From Hofstenia miamia (lineage: Eukaryota; Xenacoelomorpha; Acoela; Hofsteniidae), in the NCBI GenBank assembly GCA_900660155.1, contig CABFPE010000282.1, positions 441,606 to 505,605 on the forward strand: a stretch of DNA of 64,000 bases, written 5' to 3'. Of this stretch, positions 1-15,780 are shown piece after piece. The translations under genes were made by a program, and so were the position numbers. The notes under the pieces are model-generated. The model was not told the origin of the DNA. It worked only from the letters and a program-made list of their open reading frames with translations, and searched no databases. The number at the start of each line of letters is the position of its first letter. Positions within the stretch are counted from its first letter, which is position 1.

Positions 1-35
<35 letters not shown>

Positions 36-2170
36 GTTCTTAGCGCTTTTTCTATATAATTATAAACTTTGTAGTAATTTTAATGTTTGACAATCAGATT
101 AATTCAATATTTCTATTTATAAATTTAAATGCGTTGACGTTATTCATTTCTTTAAATGTAAAATATGAGGAAGTGTTATATAGCAAGATGTTTATTGGAA
201 GAAATTTGATTAGGTCAAGAAAATTTTCATATTTAGACAGTCAAATAACTACATTTTGTAAACTATTGTGCATCATTTTTTAAATTGTTGTTTTAAAGTA
301 CACATACAAAATACGTGACAAATGCGTTTTGAAGCATTTTTGTATGCTTTACTAATGAAATTATCTCAACTCAATAGATCAACTACGAAACCTGTATTGA
401 TCAAAACAACTTCCATTCTCACCTTCTTTGCCCGTATTGTAATCGTAATTAGCATTAGTTTTTGTTTTTAATCACTTATTGGCAAAATCACGTGTTGAGG
501 AGAGTACGCCTCTAATTGGATGTGTGTAATAAAAACAAACTCATTTATATTGATTCAAATCCATACTGTACATGAATTGAGTCAATTCCTTCCCATATCT
601 CAAATTTTACTTAAAAGTGAGATTCGCTTAGCGAGTCAATGGCTAATTTGTGACTTGTACGAAGAGCACCAGAAATTGTTTACAAAATGTGGTATAATGA
701 TTTATGACCTGTATAAGTATCATATAAAGAATTATGAACCAGGAGGACCCAATCCTCAAAAGTGTATAACAGGAAACTATCCATTTTTAATCTTGATTTA
801 CAGGGGTTTAGAAATTTAGATCAGAATATTTCTTTGTAATTGAGCATAAGTTTTTGGAATTATTGAGTAGGTACTTCTATCAATTGTGGTTGAATTGAAT
901 CACCATCATCGTCAAAAACATTCTTTTTCAAATGCTGCAATCAGACTGATAAACCAACAACAATATCGTGATCTTCAACAACAGTTTCTAAAGAATCGAT
1001 GTCCGACATGTTCTATTCATTTCAACAATATTGATTAAATTATGACATAAACTTAGATTGCCTCTTAAAAGTAATATTTTTTTCGTGTTTGTGTTGTAAA
1101 TTCTAACCCATGCACTGTATTTCCTTGCATTGTTGATGTGGAACTAAAGTTCAATAATCTTAGTAACATTCAGTAAATTATCTTTTCAGTAATAAACCTT
1201 AAAATTACCTCATTTATTGATAAATCCATTGTAATTTCAAACGCAATATTGTCATCCACACTAATTGGCCGGAATATAACGCGTATTCGATAATTATCAA
1301 AATAAATTCAACACACTAAATATTGAACGCCATTTGGTTCAACCAATGAACAGACATACTAAGTTACTGCAGATGAATGGGGATATTGTTTTAAAAGTTG
1401 TTCAATGTGATGGCGTTCATTTTAAATCAACAGTGATAGTCAAGTGTGATAACAGCGTCTTCTGTTTTGGTGAGGAAGCTACTTTTACTTGTGCAACCAG
1501 TAACAGCAGTAACGGGGGAAATGAGACATTTTCCTTACATAATTTATTGCACTTGTTTCAACAGTTTTCTTTATTTTCCGTTTTTTTAAATTTACCTTCA
1601 ATTTCATCTATTGACTTTTTATAGTAGTTGTGTTTACAATCCAAAAATTTATTTTCGAGTCCACAGCTTTGCTGTATTGGCTCAATTAAGAACCAATGAA
1701 ATTCAAAACTATAAATTATTCAATTTTATCGCCGAAATTAGGAATTCTGATTTTAATTGGCGCTGGTCAAGAGACGCAATAAATCTCAAAATACATTGTA
1801 CATATTTGAATAATACGTAAACGAAGAAATGCATGTACACAGAATTTGTAAATATTGAAATCTGAAATATTTTTTTAATCTGAATCCTGAGATTCGCGGT
1901 ATACTAGTATAATTGTAGTTCGGCCCAGAACATAATTGTTCTCAAGGGCCCTGACTAACAGAATGATAGCAATAATATTTACAGCAGATAATGCTGTTTG
2001 CAGCAAATTTGCTATCCCTGTTGATGGTCAATAATCTGAGAACTCAGTCATTTTTCAGCTCTTCAACCTTTGTAGGATTTGAATAAAACCTCACTTAATT
2101 GGCTTCATAGATAGATTCCCAGTTTTCAGTAGCTTGTCCCTCCATTCCCGTAGTGTCGTACGCGGTGCTG
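1..2170. other. Gene-free stretch at left edge
   Basis: It opens with a (TA)n tract at 2-32. The longest open frames (520-819 and 1334-1624, plus strand) match nothing I recognise, contain no domain motif and have no convincing splice borders. I see no gene here. The stretch ends at an adapter-like sequence, so its linkage to what follows is uncertain. Confidence 0.5.
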
Positions 2171-2188
2171 GATGTGTATAAGAGACAG
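2171..2188 (+). other. Tn5 mosaic-end (Nextera-type adapter) remnant
   Basis: The 18 bases GATGTGTATAAGAGACAG equal bases 2-19 of the 19-bp hyperactive Tn5 mosaic end used in tagmentation libraries; the base before is G where the mosaic end has A. An exact 18-base match by chance in 64 kb is extremely unlikely. The bases just upstream (from 2155) loosely resemble the Read 1 adapter arm, but too poorly to rely on. This is almost certainly library adapter left in a contig, so a false join may lie here. Confidence 0.85.
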
Positions 2189-3149
2189 CAGTAAATGTAC
2201 TCCGGCTAGATTCGATCGATTCGTTCTCAAAAGATATAATCCATGCTGTGATCGTAACTTTTTTTAAATAGGAAATCTTAATTTTGATTCGTTAAGCGTG
2301 TATAGTGGTTTGACCAATGAGAAATGATTGAGTGAGACAAAGCAGCTTTAAGTTTGTTGTTTAAATAACCTTTTTTAACTGCGGGGGACTTTTGCTTATA
2401 TACTATACTGCAATCAATAAACAGTTATTTTCATTTTGTGCGTATTTATATACATTCATAAATTATTGATATAATGGATTGTGCCGTCCCGTATATTCAA
2501 TCATTTAGTAAAAACCTTCCTAAATTTTATAGTTTAAACAGTGAACGTCGTAATAGTTAGCTAATATGCTGCATAGTAAATGAAACTTACCACTCTAGCC
2601 AAAATTCGTTTCATCAACACTGTTTCATACACCTTTAAGGTCGATAAGCACTTTTCTTTCATTGAGCTTTAACTCTATAAAGTCTTTTTACGGGGTAGAA
2701 ATCTAAGCATCTTTTACATTACTTGTTTTTAGCTTGTAACTAGAGAAATTTGTAAGTTAAAGTTAGCGCTTTAACCCAGGTTCATGAAGTTATCCCCTAA
2801 AGTAATAAACTTGTTAAATTAATTCAACGAACTAAAAACATATTTTAAGAGCTTAGATGTATCGAATTGATGACAAGACTGATTGCTAAATCTTTTAATT
2901 GACGATTTGTAGAACTAAACATTCTAGCATAAAAGTACGAAATTGCTTTACAAGCTAAACGAATCCTTATATTTATTAATATTAAGGGAGGTTGTGTCAA
3001 ATTCGTGCATTTATAGTATTTTGTAATATCACCAAATTGGACTCTTGGATAAATTGTCGTAGTTATAAATTGGATCGCAAATTCCTATGTATACATAATG
3101 TGATCAAATTACCTGAAAAGCGTTGAGATGCTCATGTTGTTAGTTTTAG
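2189..3149 (+). other. Non-coding, upstream of CHD1-like exon
   Basis: No open frame of interest. If the assembly is right this is the 3' part of an intron of the CHD1-like gene, ending in a polypyrimidine-poor TTTTAG acceptor at 3144-3149. I looked for the preceding helicase exon (the segment before motif V) and did not find it. Confidence 0.4.
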
Positions 3150-7184
<4,035 letters not shown>

Positions 7185-7427
7185 TTAATTTTAGCAGTAT
7201 TATTCTCAAAGCTTCATGCAGAGGCTGATCGAATCTTCAAAGAAATTACCTTGAATACGTCTAATAGAGGCAACACGAAAAAATTAACAAGCACAATTTT
7301 GGCATTTGAAAGACGTGCTTCATTCTATCTTGAAAAGAAACTACGAATTGACGTTGAAACTAAGAGGATAATTATATATCATGCTTTTCTGAATTTGAGT
7401 AGAATAATTATTTTTAGGAAAAGATTT
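7185..7427 (+). other. Unrecognised open segment, possible exon relic
   Basis: An 80-codon frame without a start codon is open here and reads as a charged, helical stretch (KLHAEADRIFKEI, then AFERRASFYLEKKLRIDVETK). An AG acceptor-like site lies at 7193-7194, but I see no convincing GT donor before the stop. CpG dinucleotides cluster here (about eight in 210 bp), whereas the sequence on both sides is very CpG-poor, which argues that it is not just random intron. I do not recognise the protein. It could be a retrocopied host fragment or part of a mobile element. Confidence 0.3.
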
Positions 7428-7546
7428 TAACGACAGCCAAAAAACTATTGTAGTCATTTGTGATACAAATGGTATGATTATTTCTTCATAAAAATCATAT
7501 AATATAATTGGGCTCAAAAATAATATATTTAATCAAAAAACTAAGG

Positions 7547-7550
<4 letters not shown>

Positions 7551-7577
<27 letters not shown>
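7551..7577. repeat. (TA)n microsatellite
   Basis: A simple TA run, close to the left edge of the CpG-poor block. Confidence 0.9.
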
Positions 7578-8189
7578 AGGTTTCCATTTAAATAAGAAGT
7601 GATTTATGTATTTAACATAACTTATTTGTCCAGTTTTCAAGTAAAACATTATTAATAACAAAAAAAATTATTTATTATGAATAATAAGGAGCTACTACCA
7701 ATTAGAATAATTTCTTCAAATTTTTTGAAGTTTGCTATGTGTTAAATGACCACAATTACATTTAAAATTGATTTAAGATTACTGTAAGATGTCCAATTTT
7801 TAGCTCATTTTCAAAATTTGAATTTAAAACGATAGTGCTAATGTTTTTTAGCTCAAGATCACAGATTCTATTACCATAATGAGATAAGCAGCAGAAACCA
7901 AAATTTTTCAAAATTGGATTTTCAAGATTCAAAATTATTTAAAAAAACTAAGTTCATTTTCATGTTATTCAAAAGATTTATAACCAGAATTACATAATCC
8001 CACTTTCATAAAAGCTTTGAAGTTGATTTGTTACACAGTCTCATTAATTAATGAAATTTTGATCTTCATTGCATTGACCATTCTCTTATAATTAACTTGT
8101 TTTGAAATTACTTTTCTTTTATTAGGTGTATGATTGCTAAGTTAGCTTAAAATGACTTTAGCTAATATTTTTGATTTTATAACAGCAAG

Positions 8190-8635
8190 TGAGATGTCAG
8201 AATTATCAGAGGAGAATGATATCAATGTCTTTGCAAATCCACCTGCAAATTTATTCTTCTTTAGATAATGATATGATGATGAAGTGGATAATGTTCAATT
8301 GATAAGTGTGTTAACTACTAATGTAAGTAGTACTAACAGCTGCCACCAGGGCAACAATAGCAATACCATAACAGTTAATTATATTTATTTTTGGAAGAAG
8401 CAAAACATCAATTATTTTGATGATAGTTTTTTCCATGGATACTTTTGCAGATCCTACAGAAGAAGAACTAATGGTAATTCAGTATTTTTCTTTTAAAAGA
8501 AAACCTCTTTACTGAGATTGTTGAATGCACTAATCTATACAGTGTCCAAAATGTCTGGGTCATCAGTAACCTGATGTCAATGAAATGAAATCTTTTATTA
8601 GAATGGACATTCTAATAAGAATTGTGAACTAGCCA
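8190..8635 (+). mobile_element. piggyBac-like transposase N-terminal relic
   Basis: An acidic start (MSELSEENDI at about 8194) leads through interrupted frames to LFTEIVECTNLYSVQ (about 8501-8545) followed by WVISNLMSM. A block of the type 'FTxIVxxTNxYAxQ ... W ... ELxxFLG' is the usual opening of piggyBac-family transposases, where it precedes the DDD catalytic domain. No catalytic domain follows. The frames are interrupted by stops and at least one frameshift, and the relic ends where the oppositely oriented Polinton fossil begins. A different DDE-family origin is possible, because only one motif supports the call. Confidence 0.4.
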
Positions 8636-8646
8636 ACTTAAAGATC

Positions 8647-11600
8647 CTACTGGTGAAGGCAGCTACTGTTTCCTGCCATAGCTGAAGTAATGGCCTTTAT
8701 TTTATAGAGGAGGGAGTTTGTGTCACTGTAAAGCAGTGTCCTTGTATTTTCAAAGGCAGGCTTCATAATTTGATAGAGGAACTTGAACATTTGCAATTTC
8801 AAAAGGTCCAATATGGCCTGACCAAAATAATTTGGCTTGTTCCACACAATCTCTTTATTTTTTAGTATTACATGCACCAAATTTTCATCACAACAAACTT
8901 TTCCTAGCATCACTTTCTTAGGGACTGTGCAGTCTTACCAAACACTGTATTGGACATGAGCTTATAAAAGTTCTTCTCAAAATCATTTTTAGCAGCCTCA
9001 TGTTTTGACGTATTTAAGTCAGTATAGGGCTTTAAAAATGGTGCCTGCTTAAAATGTAGTGCCCTGTGGAATTTGGTGATCTTCAGACCCTGATCAATGA
9101 AAAATTTTAGGGCTTCATAGTGCACCACATAATTTCCTATTGGAAAAATGTTTGCACCAACTTTGCCACTTTGCCAAATATCAGTCCTAATAACTCTTTA
9201 ATATTTTTTGTGTATGGTGACAAATGCTGGTCTTTTAAAATCATTTTATATGGTGCAAGGCAGAAATAAGAATGCTTATTATGCAAATTACTGGAATATT
9301 CCAAGGTCAACCTCCACTAAATAGCCCAAATCTTCATCCTGGGGTGCATTCCAAATATACTCTGTCAGTACATCTGTCCAATTCCAACAGGCAAATTCAT
9401 GGTCATCATACCCCCATACAAAGAATTAATATTCAAAAAGATAGCATAAGTGGACTCTTTTTCAGTGTCATAGTCCTCCACCATGGGGTTGTTGGCCTTA
9501 AAGTAGCATTCTGAATACACTCCAGACATACCTCCTCAACTGCCAGCCTCAATAAATTCTAGTTGATTATTATCTACTATTGGGTCAAGTGAGAAGTTTA
9601 TAAAATGGAGCATGGCATTCCAGCTAAAGTTTTACAATGTAAAAAAAATGTGCAGGATCCAGTCCATATGTCTGCTTACTCCCACAATGAAATTCATGAA
9701 GTACATCTGCCAGCAACAGTTTATCTGCCATTAAATAATTGTTGTGAAAGTCTTTAAATGTGGTACACCTTCCATTAACACAAATATTGTCCTGTTCATG
9801 TTCAAGCTCACCCTGTGCTAAAGATATTTTTCTGGTTAATTAATTATACCAATGTTCCAAGTTGGGGAGTTTGGTTTTATGAAATTATCAAATTAGTCAA
9901 ACCATTCATATGGCCTTTGCCCTTGATAAATGCTGATGCCTTCTTTTGGCCTATTCTGGCCTTTAAAAAGTCATACTTGTCTAGACCAATATTTCTTGTA
10001 AGATTTGACAAGCTATCAGTAACAAAATGATAGGAGTCTAAAAATCTCAGCTCTTCATAAATCCATTTAGTTGTGCCATTTTATCTTTGTAATTACAAAC
10101 AAGGACCATTAGACTAAATAATATTAAATTTTTCTGAAGTGCAAGCTATGCATTTTAAAATTTCATTTTCCTTGAGCTTCAAGCTTTTCAGCAATAAATG
10201 CATATCATAATTACTTCCATTGTGGGGAAAAACAAGTAAATTGGGGGCTGTGATGTAATATATTACAATCATTATGGGCAACATCACATACTTTTCCACT
10301 ATAATGGCAGTGATCAATTACTTTGTGAGAAGTGAGTTCAAAGGGTTCATTGTAAAACACACAAACAGTGGAATTCTCCATCAAATATTCTCTGTTGGCC
10401 TGTGAAATTACCAGTTGTCTATGTCTTTCCTTGGCAGCAAATGAAGCTTTAGCAATTTTGTGAAATTCATTCCATCCCTCTTCCATACATTGTTCACCTG
10501 AAAATATGCTGNGTCTATGTCTTTCCTTGGCAGCAAATGAAGCTTTAGCAATTTTGTGAAATTCATTCCATCCCTCTTCCATACATTGTTCACCTGAAAA
10601 TATGTTGGTGGATAGAAGCATTGCTTCAGTGGTACTAATTTATACAGATAACAGATGGGATTTGGTGAACATCATCCACTGTGAAACTATTCTGGTCAGG
10701 CAAAACAATTTGAATTTTTCTAGATATGCACTCAAAGTACAATGCAGCAATGATGGGTACAAAATTCCTTGCACCATGTGCTTTAAATGAAATTTTCTCA
10801 CTGAGATCTGGAATTGTAATTGTTGGCTCAAAATTGCCATTGCACTTCTTTTATTGTTTTTCCAAATTTTCCATAGTTCCGACTATGGAAAGTTGTTTAG
10901 TGCAGAAGAGGTCATGATTTCCATTTTTAAAATAGCACAGGCATGCATTCAAGTTTGTAATTGCCACATAATGTCTCTGCTGACTATCTTCTAGTAATAA
11001 GAGGATTGCTTTTTGTTGATGAAAGCTTGTAGAGATGTAAGCAGGTATCAATGATTTTTCATTGAGACTGTACACATTTACAGAAATTTTATTTAACTCC
11101 TCAAATTTTCAGATGTCATTGATTGACATGGGGAAGGACAGACCTGAAAATTTGAGAGATGGCAAGAACTTGTTGAGATGTACTATTTCACATCTTTGCC
11201 TAATTTCCAGATGTAGGCATACCAGAACAGCATACAAAAAACATTTATTTGTTTGAGCAGTGTGAGGGTTGACCAGAAAGTGGTTCTCTTTCAAATAGTC
11301 ACTGAGGGGGTATAGCTGCCAGCTCTTGTTGGATGATATATTGCAATATGCAGGCTTACTCTGCTGATGTTTTTCATTACCCAATTTGATCCATTTGCTG
11401 CATAAATTGTAATATAGTTGGCAATTCCATCTACCATTTTCAGAAAATCTCCATCTCACAAGCCACTACTAAAAACAAATACAGGGGAGCTTGTTGGATG
11501 TAGCACTATACTTTTCAGTACACCATTCTCTTCCTTTACCAACTCCACTTCACAAGAGAGGTACACTTTAGAGGAGAAGTGATTGGCTATATCCTCTGTT

Positions 11601-11715
11601 ATTATTCCTTTAAATTGAGAAAAGACTGAATAAACATCAACAGATGTTAGTTGATCACTCTGATAGCAGGCAAAACTACCATGCCAAGCTGTTTCCATTT
11701 TACTAAATGTCATGG
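8647..11715 (-). mobile_element. Polinton/Maverick fossil: protein-primed DNA polymerase B region
   Basis: Several minus-strand segments match, in the right order, the family-B DNA polymerase of Polinton-type elements. They are an N-terminal part with the NKCFLYAVLVCLH block (about 11.1-11.46 kb), a Cys/His segment with VIDHCHYSGK (about 10.3 kb), the polymerase motif B region with LMSNTVFGKT (about 8.95 kb), and motif C with YSDTNS (about 8.72 kb). The copy is broken in several places and is a fossil. Integrase, packaging ATPase, protease and capsid genes were not recognised nearby, and terminal repeats were not found, so the element's true ends are unknown. Only about two CpG dinucleotides remain in 3.1 kb, which fits a long-resident, methylated copy. 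It lies inside the CHD1-like intron, opposite in orientation to the host gene. Confidence 0.8.
10417..10606. repeat. Direct duplication around a single N (assembly seam)
   Basis: About 93-95 bases starting at 10417 recur almost identically from 10513 (offset 96), with one N at 10512 between the copies. Two overlapping contig ends joined by an N, instead of being merged, would give exactly this picture. Confidence 0.8.
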
Positions 11716-14700
11716 TAGATAAATTCCATCCTTTTCATGTGCTGCTTCTATGTGAGAGCACATTGACAAGGGGGTTGGGCTGGTAAAACCACACTCACTG
11801 CATGAAAACAATTTCATTGGAGCAGAGGGTCTAAAGGCAGTATAAGTGCAAGAAAAATTAAAAATGGAAAAAAAATTAATAAATTATATGAAGATTATGA
11901 AAATTGTATTCTAGTGAAAATAGTTTAATAAACAATGAAAAGAAAATATGTTATTTTATAAATTGCAAAATGTATTTTTAAGAGTGAGTTGTACAGAATC
12001 AAAAATGAAATTTAGTGAAAATGATTACTGAAATCAACAAATTGTAAATGTTAGAAATGCTTTGAAGTGTGTGATTGTGCAAAATCAACAATTAAGCTTT
12101 ACCATAGAATGAATTTGCAAAAAACACATGGTAGCAGGTTCATTGATTTATATAACTACATAAAATGTGTAGAAAGCAATTTTCATTACATTGTGAAACA
12201 AAATGTAAAGCAGAGTTGTCAAATAAAGTAGATAAATAAAAAATTTCATTACCCAACAGGAGTTTATTTTAAGTTATAAACCTTCATTTATAGTTGAGAA
12301 AGAGTGTGCAAGTGTATAACAGTTAATAGAATTTTTGCAAATATAAAACTAGTGACTGAATATTTATTGTCATATGAAATTTACAATTTTTAATATTTTT
12401 AAAATAATGCTAACAGCAGTGACTATTTCAATTAATTGAAAGCAAACCAAAATATTTTTATAAAATAAAGAATTGCAAGCTTTTGTATTAGAAATGTTCA
12501 ATAAAGAACATTATCTTTGCTGCATGAAATTCACATTGGTGTAATTTTATAAACATCATATTTTTCAGGAAAAATGAATATCATGTATACATAGACCCAC
12601 AAGCAAAAATGTTTGCAATTCATTATCCATTTTACCAACATTGTTATTTGATAATCATAAATAATAATATAATGAAATTTCAAAACTGAATCATTTGTTG
12701 TTGTGAACTGCACTTATTTAAATGCTATACTACTTAAATGCAAAAAGATTACATTTACTCAGTTTTATCAAATACAGATTTGTACACTTTTCCAAATTTT
12801 TTTTAAACACTCTGGAAATACCAATTATTGTAAAAATAAATGTGAGAAAACAAAGGTTTCTATAAACCTGTATAGATTCATAATTATTGAATATATTATA
12901 ATTTACAAGTTGCAAATGTCTAACAATTCAAAATAAATTTAAGGTGTATTCATTTTGAAATTGTATCCTAGGCCTTAACAATGCTTAGGAACATTTTCTG
13001 ATTTATATACATGATAATAACATAAATTATGATCATTACAAACACATTTTAAACCCAAAAATTCAAATTTCTCTTGAAATGATGCTGGAATTCAAAATCA
13101 AATGAAGTCAAAGTGATGTATTTAGCACAAGTCAGTGCAATGTAGATATAGTGATAGCATTAACAATATAACAATACACATTTCTTACATTCATGTAGAT
13201 TCATTATCACATGTCAAAACATTTCTAACAGTTATACCACTTTATTATATATTTTTCATTTGAGATAAGCATTAAAAATTTGCGTGCTAGAAATTATTTG
13301 AAAAATATGCAAAGTAATCAATTGAGTTAGAGCAGTGTATAAATAAACCAATGCCATAGCATAGAATCATCTTGCATGAAATGTGTGAATAAAATTATTT
13401 TAGTATTTCATGATACTTGGAAAATACACATTGTGAAAATAACATATTGAACAAAAAGGATATTCATAATTAAAATAATGTTATAACAAAAGTTAAAAAC
13501 ATTTACAGAAAATCATTAACAAAGAAAAACATTGAAATACGCAAAAATTTTTAACACATTTTGAGTAAATGAACAAATAATTGAGTGATTTACTTACAAC
13601 ACCCTGAAATTTAATTAATACAATATCATAGAATCAGTTTGCACAAATACATTTATTTTTAGATTGGATGTAATAATTGAAGTAACAAACAGGTGAATTT
13701 AAAAAACATTCATTGTTTCACTTTAAAGATGGAAAAATATTCTTGAAGAAAACACACTAAGAGTTAATTGTGAAAATGCTTGAAAAATATCCAATGAAAA
13801 AATCAATAAATTTACTAGCAATAATCTGTAAATGAATTAATTCAACAGAATAAGTTTGTGAATAAATTAGTTGTTACTATGCATGCAGTATTTGAACAAT
13901 ATGCCAAACATATTTAACAATAGAAGCATCAGTCAGCTTTTGCTATTACAAATAATTGAATTTCAGGGGTGAATAGATTCTAGCTTCAACTGATATGATA
14001 TTCATACTGGGAATTAACAAATAATGATCAAAACAATTTCAAGAAACACTCATTGTTACATAAAGCAATAAAATCACTCTCAAAGAAAAGCACTGAGATG
14101 TGGGCACTAAATGGTTTTTGAACAATATGAAATATAAATTACAACAGCTATCTGGAAAAGAACTAACATATATAATTAGCTTTTCCACAATGTGCAAATA
14201 TATTTATTTAAGCATTACACAGTACTTGAAAAAAATGCACTATGAAATAAAATGTTGAGGGCTAGGATATCTACAATCACAATAACACTAGAAAAACAAG
14301 TAGCAATTAAATGATTTCAAAAAATATTGATTATTTAGAACATTTACAGAAAAAGCATTCTTGAAGAAAGCAGAGACATTGAAGACATTTTGAGAAAATA
14401 TGAAAAAATGCTTTTAAGACATTTAAGAACAGATGTTTATGAAGATTTTCAGAAAAATTATAAGAACTCTATAATTTAAAGAATCAAAATTCTAGTACCA
14501 CTTTAATATTGAAACAATGAAAAGATGTAGAATATTTTACAATTACACATGAATATGCATTATGTAATCGATTGAAATATAAATTTGTAATAATTCTATA
14601 AAATTTAGCATAAAACAAACATTACTACAACTAATAACAACCCTTTATCAGAGAAATAAATTAAAAAAGCAAATGACATTCTCTATCATAAAGTTTAACA

Positions 14701-15780
14701 AACAGATTGAGTTAGAAAATGGCCAGTCACTACATCAATGTAATTGTAATAACTGGTTTTTGTTTTATAGGAACAATTGCAATTAAATACTAACAAATTT
14801 CCTATTAAAAAAACATTCTTTTCTGAATGTGAAATATTATTATGAGGTGTGATATGAATGTATAATTATAATAAGAAAGCATTAATGAAAATAATCACTT
14901 ACTGTAGTTAGAAGTGATTTTCAATAATGAATAATAAGAATGGGTGGTATGCTAAATCACCAAACTATCTTGCTAAAAGCAAATTACTGGTGATGAAGGG
15001 ACATGAATTTTCTTCACATTAATACCCTTATACAGAATTTGTTTGCTATTGTTTCAATGGGACAAATGTTTATATTAATTTTGGCAATCATCCATGTGTT
15101 AGAAACAATATAGTGGTTATAAATAAATTCAAAATATCCTAAAAATATTATTCTTATATATATATATATATATATATCTATATGTCTACTAACTTATATA
15201 TAATAGTTAATATTTATTTGAAATCTATATTGAAAAATGTAGTGACTTAAAATGTCAATAAATTAAAATGAAATAGATTGTCACTATAGAGAAGATAATA
15301 AAACTACAGCTTACAGCAATTTGATTAGTGTCTTTAAAATTTCAATTACCATAAATTTAAGTAAAAATGCATTATAATTATACTAGTAAAAGCAAGACAT
15401 TTCGCAGTTGCACTATGCCAACTGAGCAATGATCAAATGATATTAAGATGCATTTATCTTAATAAAGATTAATTTTTACTTGAGGCAAGACATATTCATC
15501 ATTTAGATGAAAATAATTTTTGAACATGCTCTGAATGTGGGATAGAATTACAATAATGATATATGCATAGCAAAATAATGATTGCTTACTATAGATTAAA
15601 ATAAGAAAATTCAAGCAGTGACTATTTGAAGCTAGACAATGACAAATGTTGACCACTCACATTTGAGTTTTGTCATGAAAACTCATTTTAAGCAGAAATG
15701 ACTTAAATTTTTACAGATTACAAAGAACTTGTAGGTGATCAAATGTTACTTGATATTTTATTGTCGAAAGTTTATTATTG
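11716..15780. other. CpG-poor, very AT-rich stretch without genes
   Basis: I see no protein-coding similarity here. CpG is nearly absent (a handful in 4 kb by eye), and A-rich words such as GAAAACATT and TTGAACAATATG recur. A (TA)n tract lies at 15157-15178. The stretch may be the remainder of the same mobile-element block as the Polinton fossil, but nothing coding supports that. The short open frames at 12531-12713, 12703-12936 and 15459-15656 look random. Confidence 0.45.
13080..14500. repeat. Degenerate long-period tandem array
   Basis: Similar word orders return at irregular spacing. 'AGAATCA..TTGCA(C/T)' occurs near 13363 and 13629, with a relative near 13845 and 14176. 'AACATT(T/C)A..' followed by 'AAGAAA..CA..GAG' occurs near 13500, 13704, 14042 and 14338. 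'ACTTGGAAAATACACATTGTGAAAA' at about 13412 resembles 'ACTTGAAAAAAATGCACTATGAAAT' at about 14222. The apparent unit is 200-340 bp with many indels. The alignment was by eye only. Confidence 0.35.
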
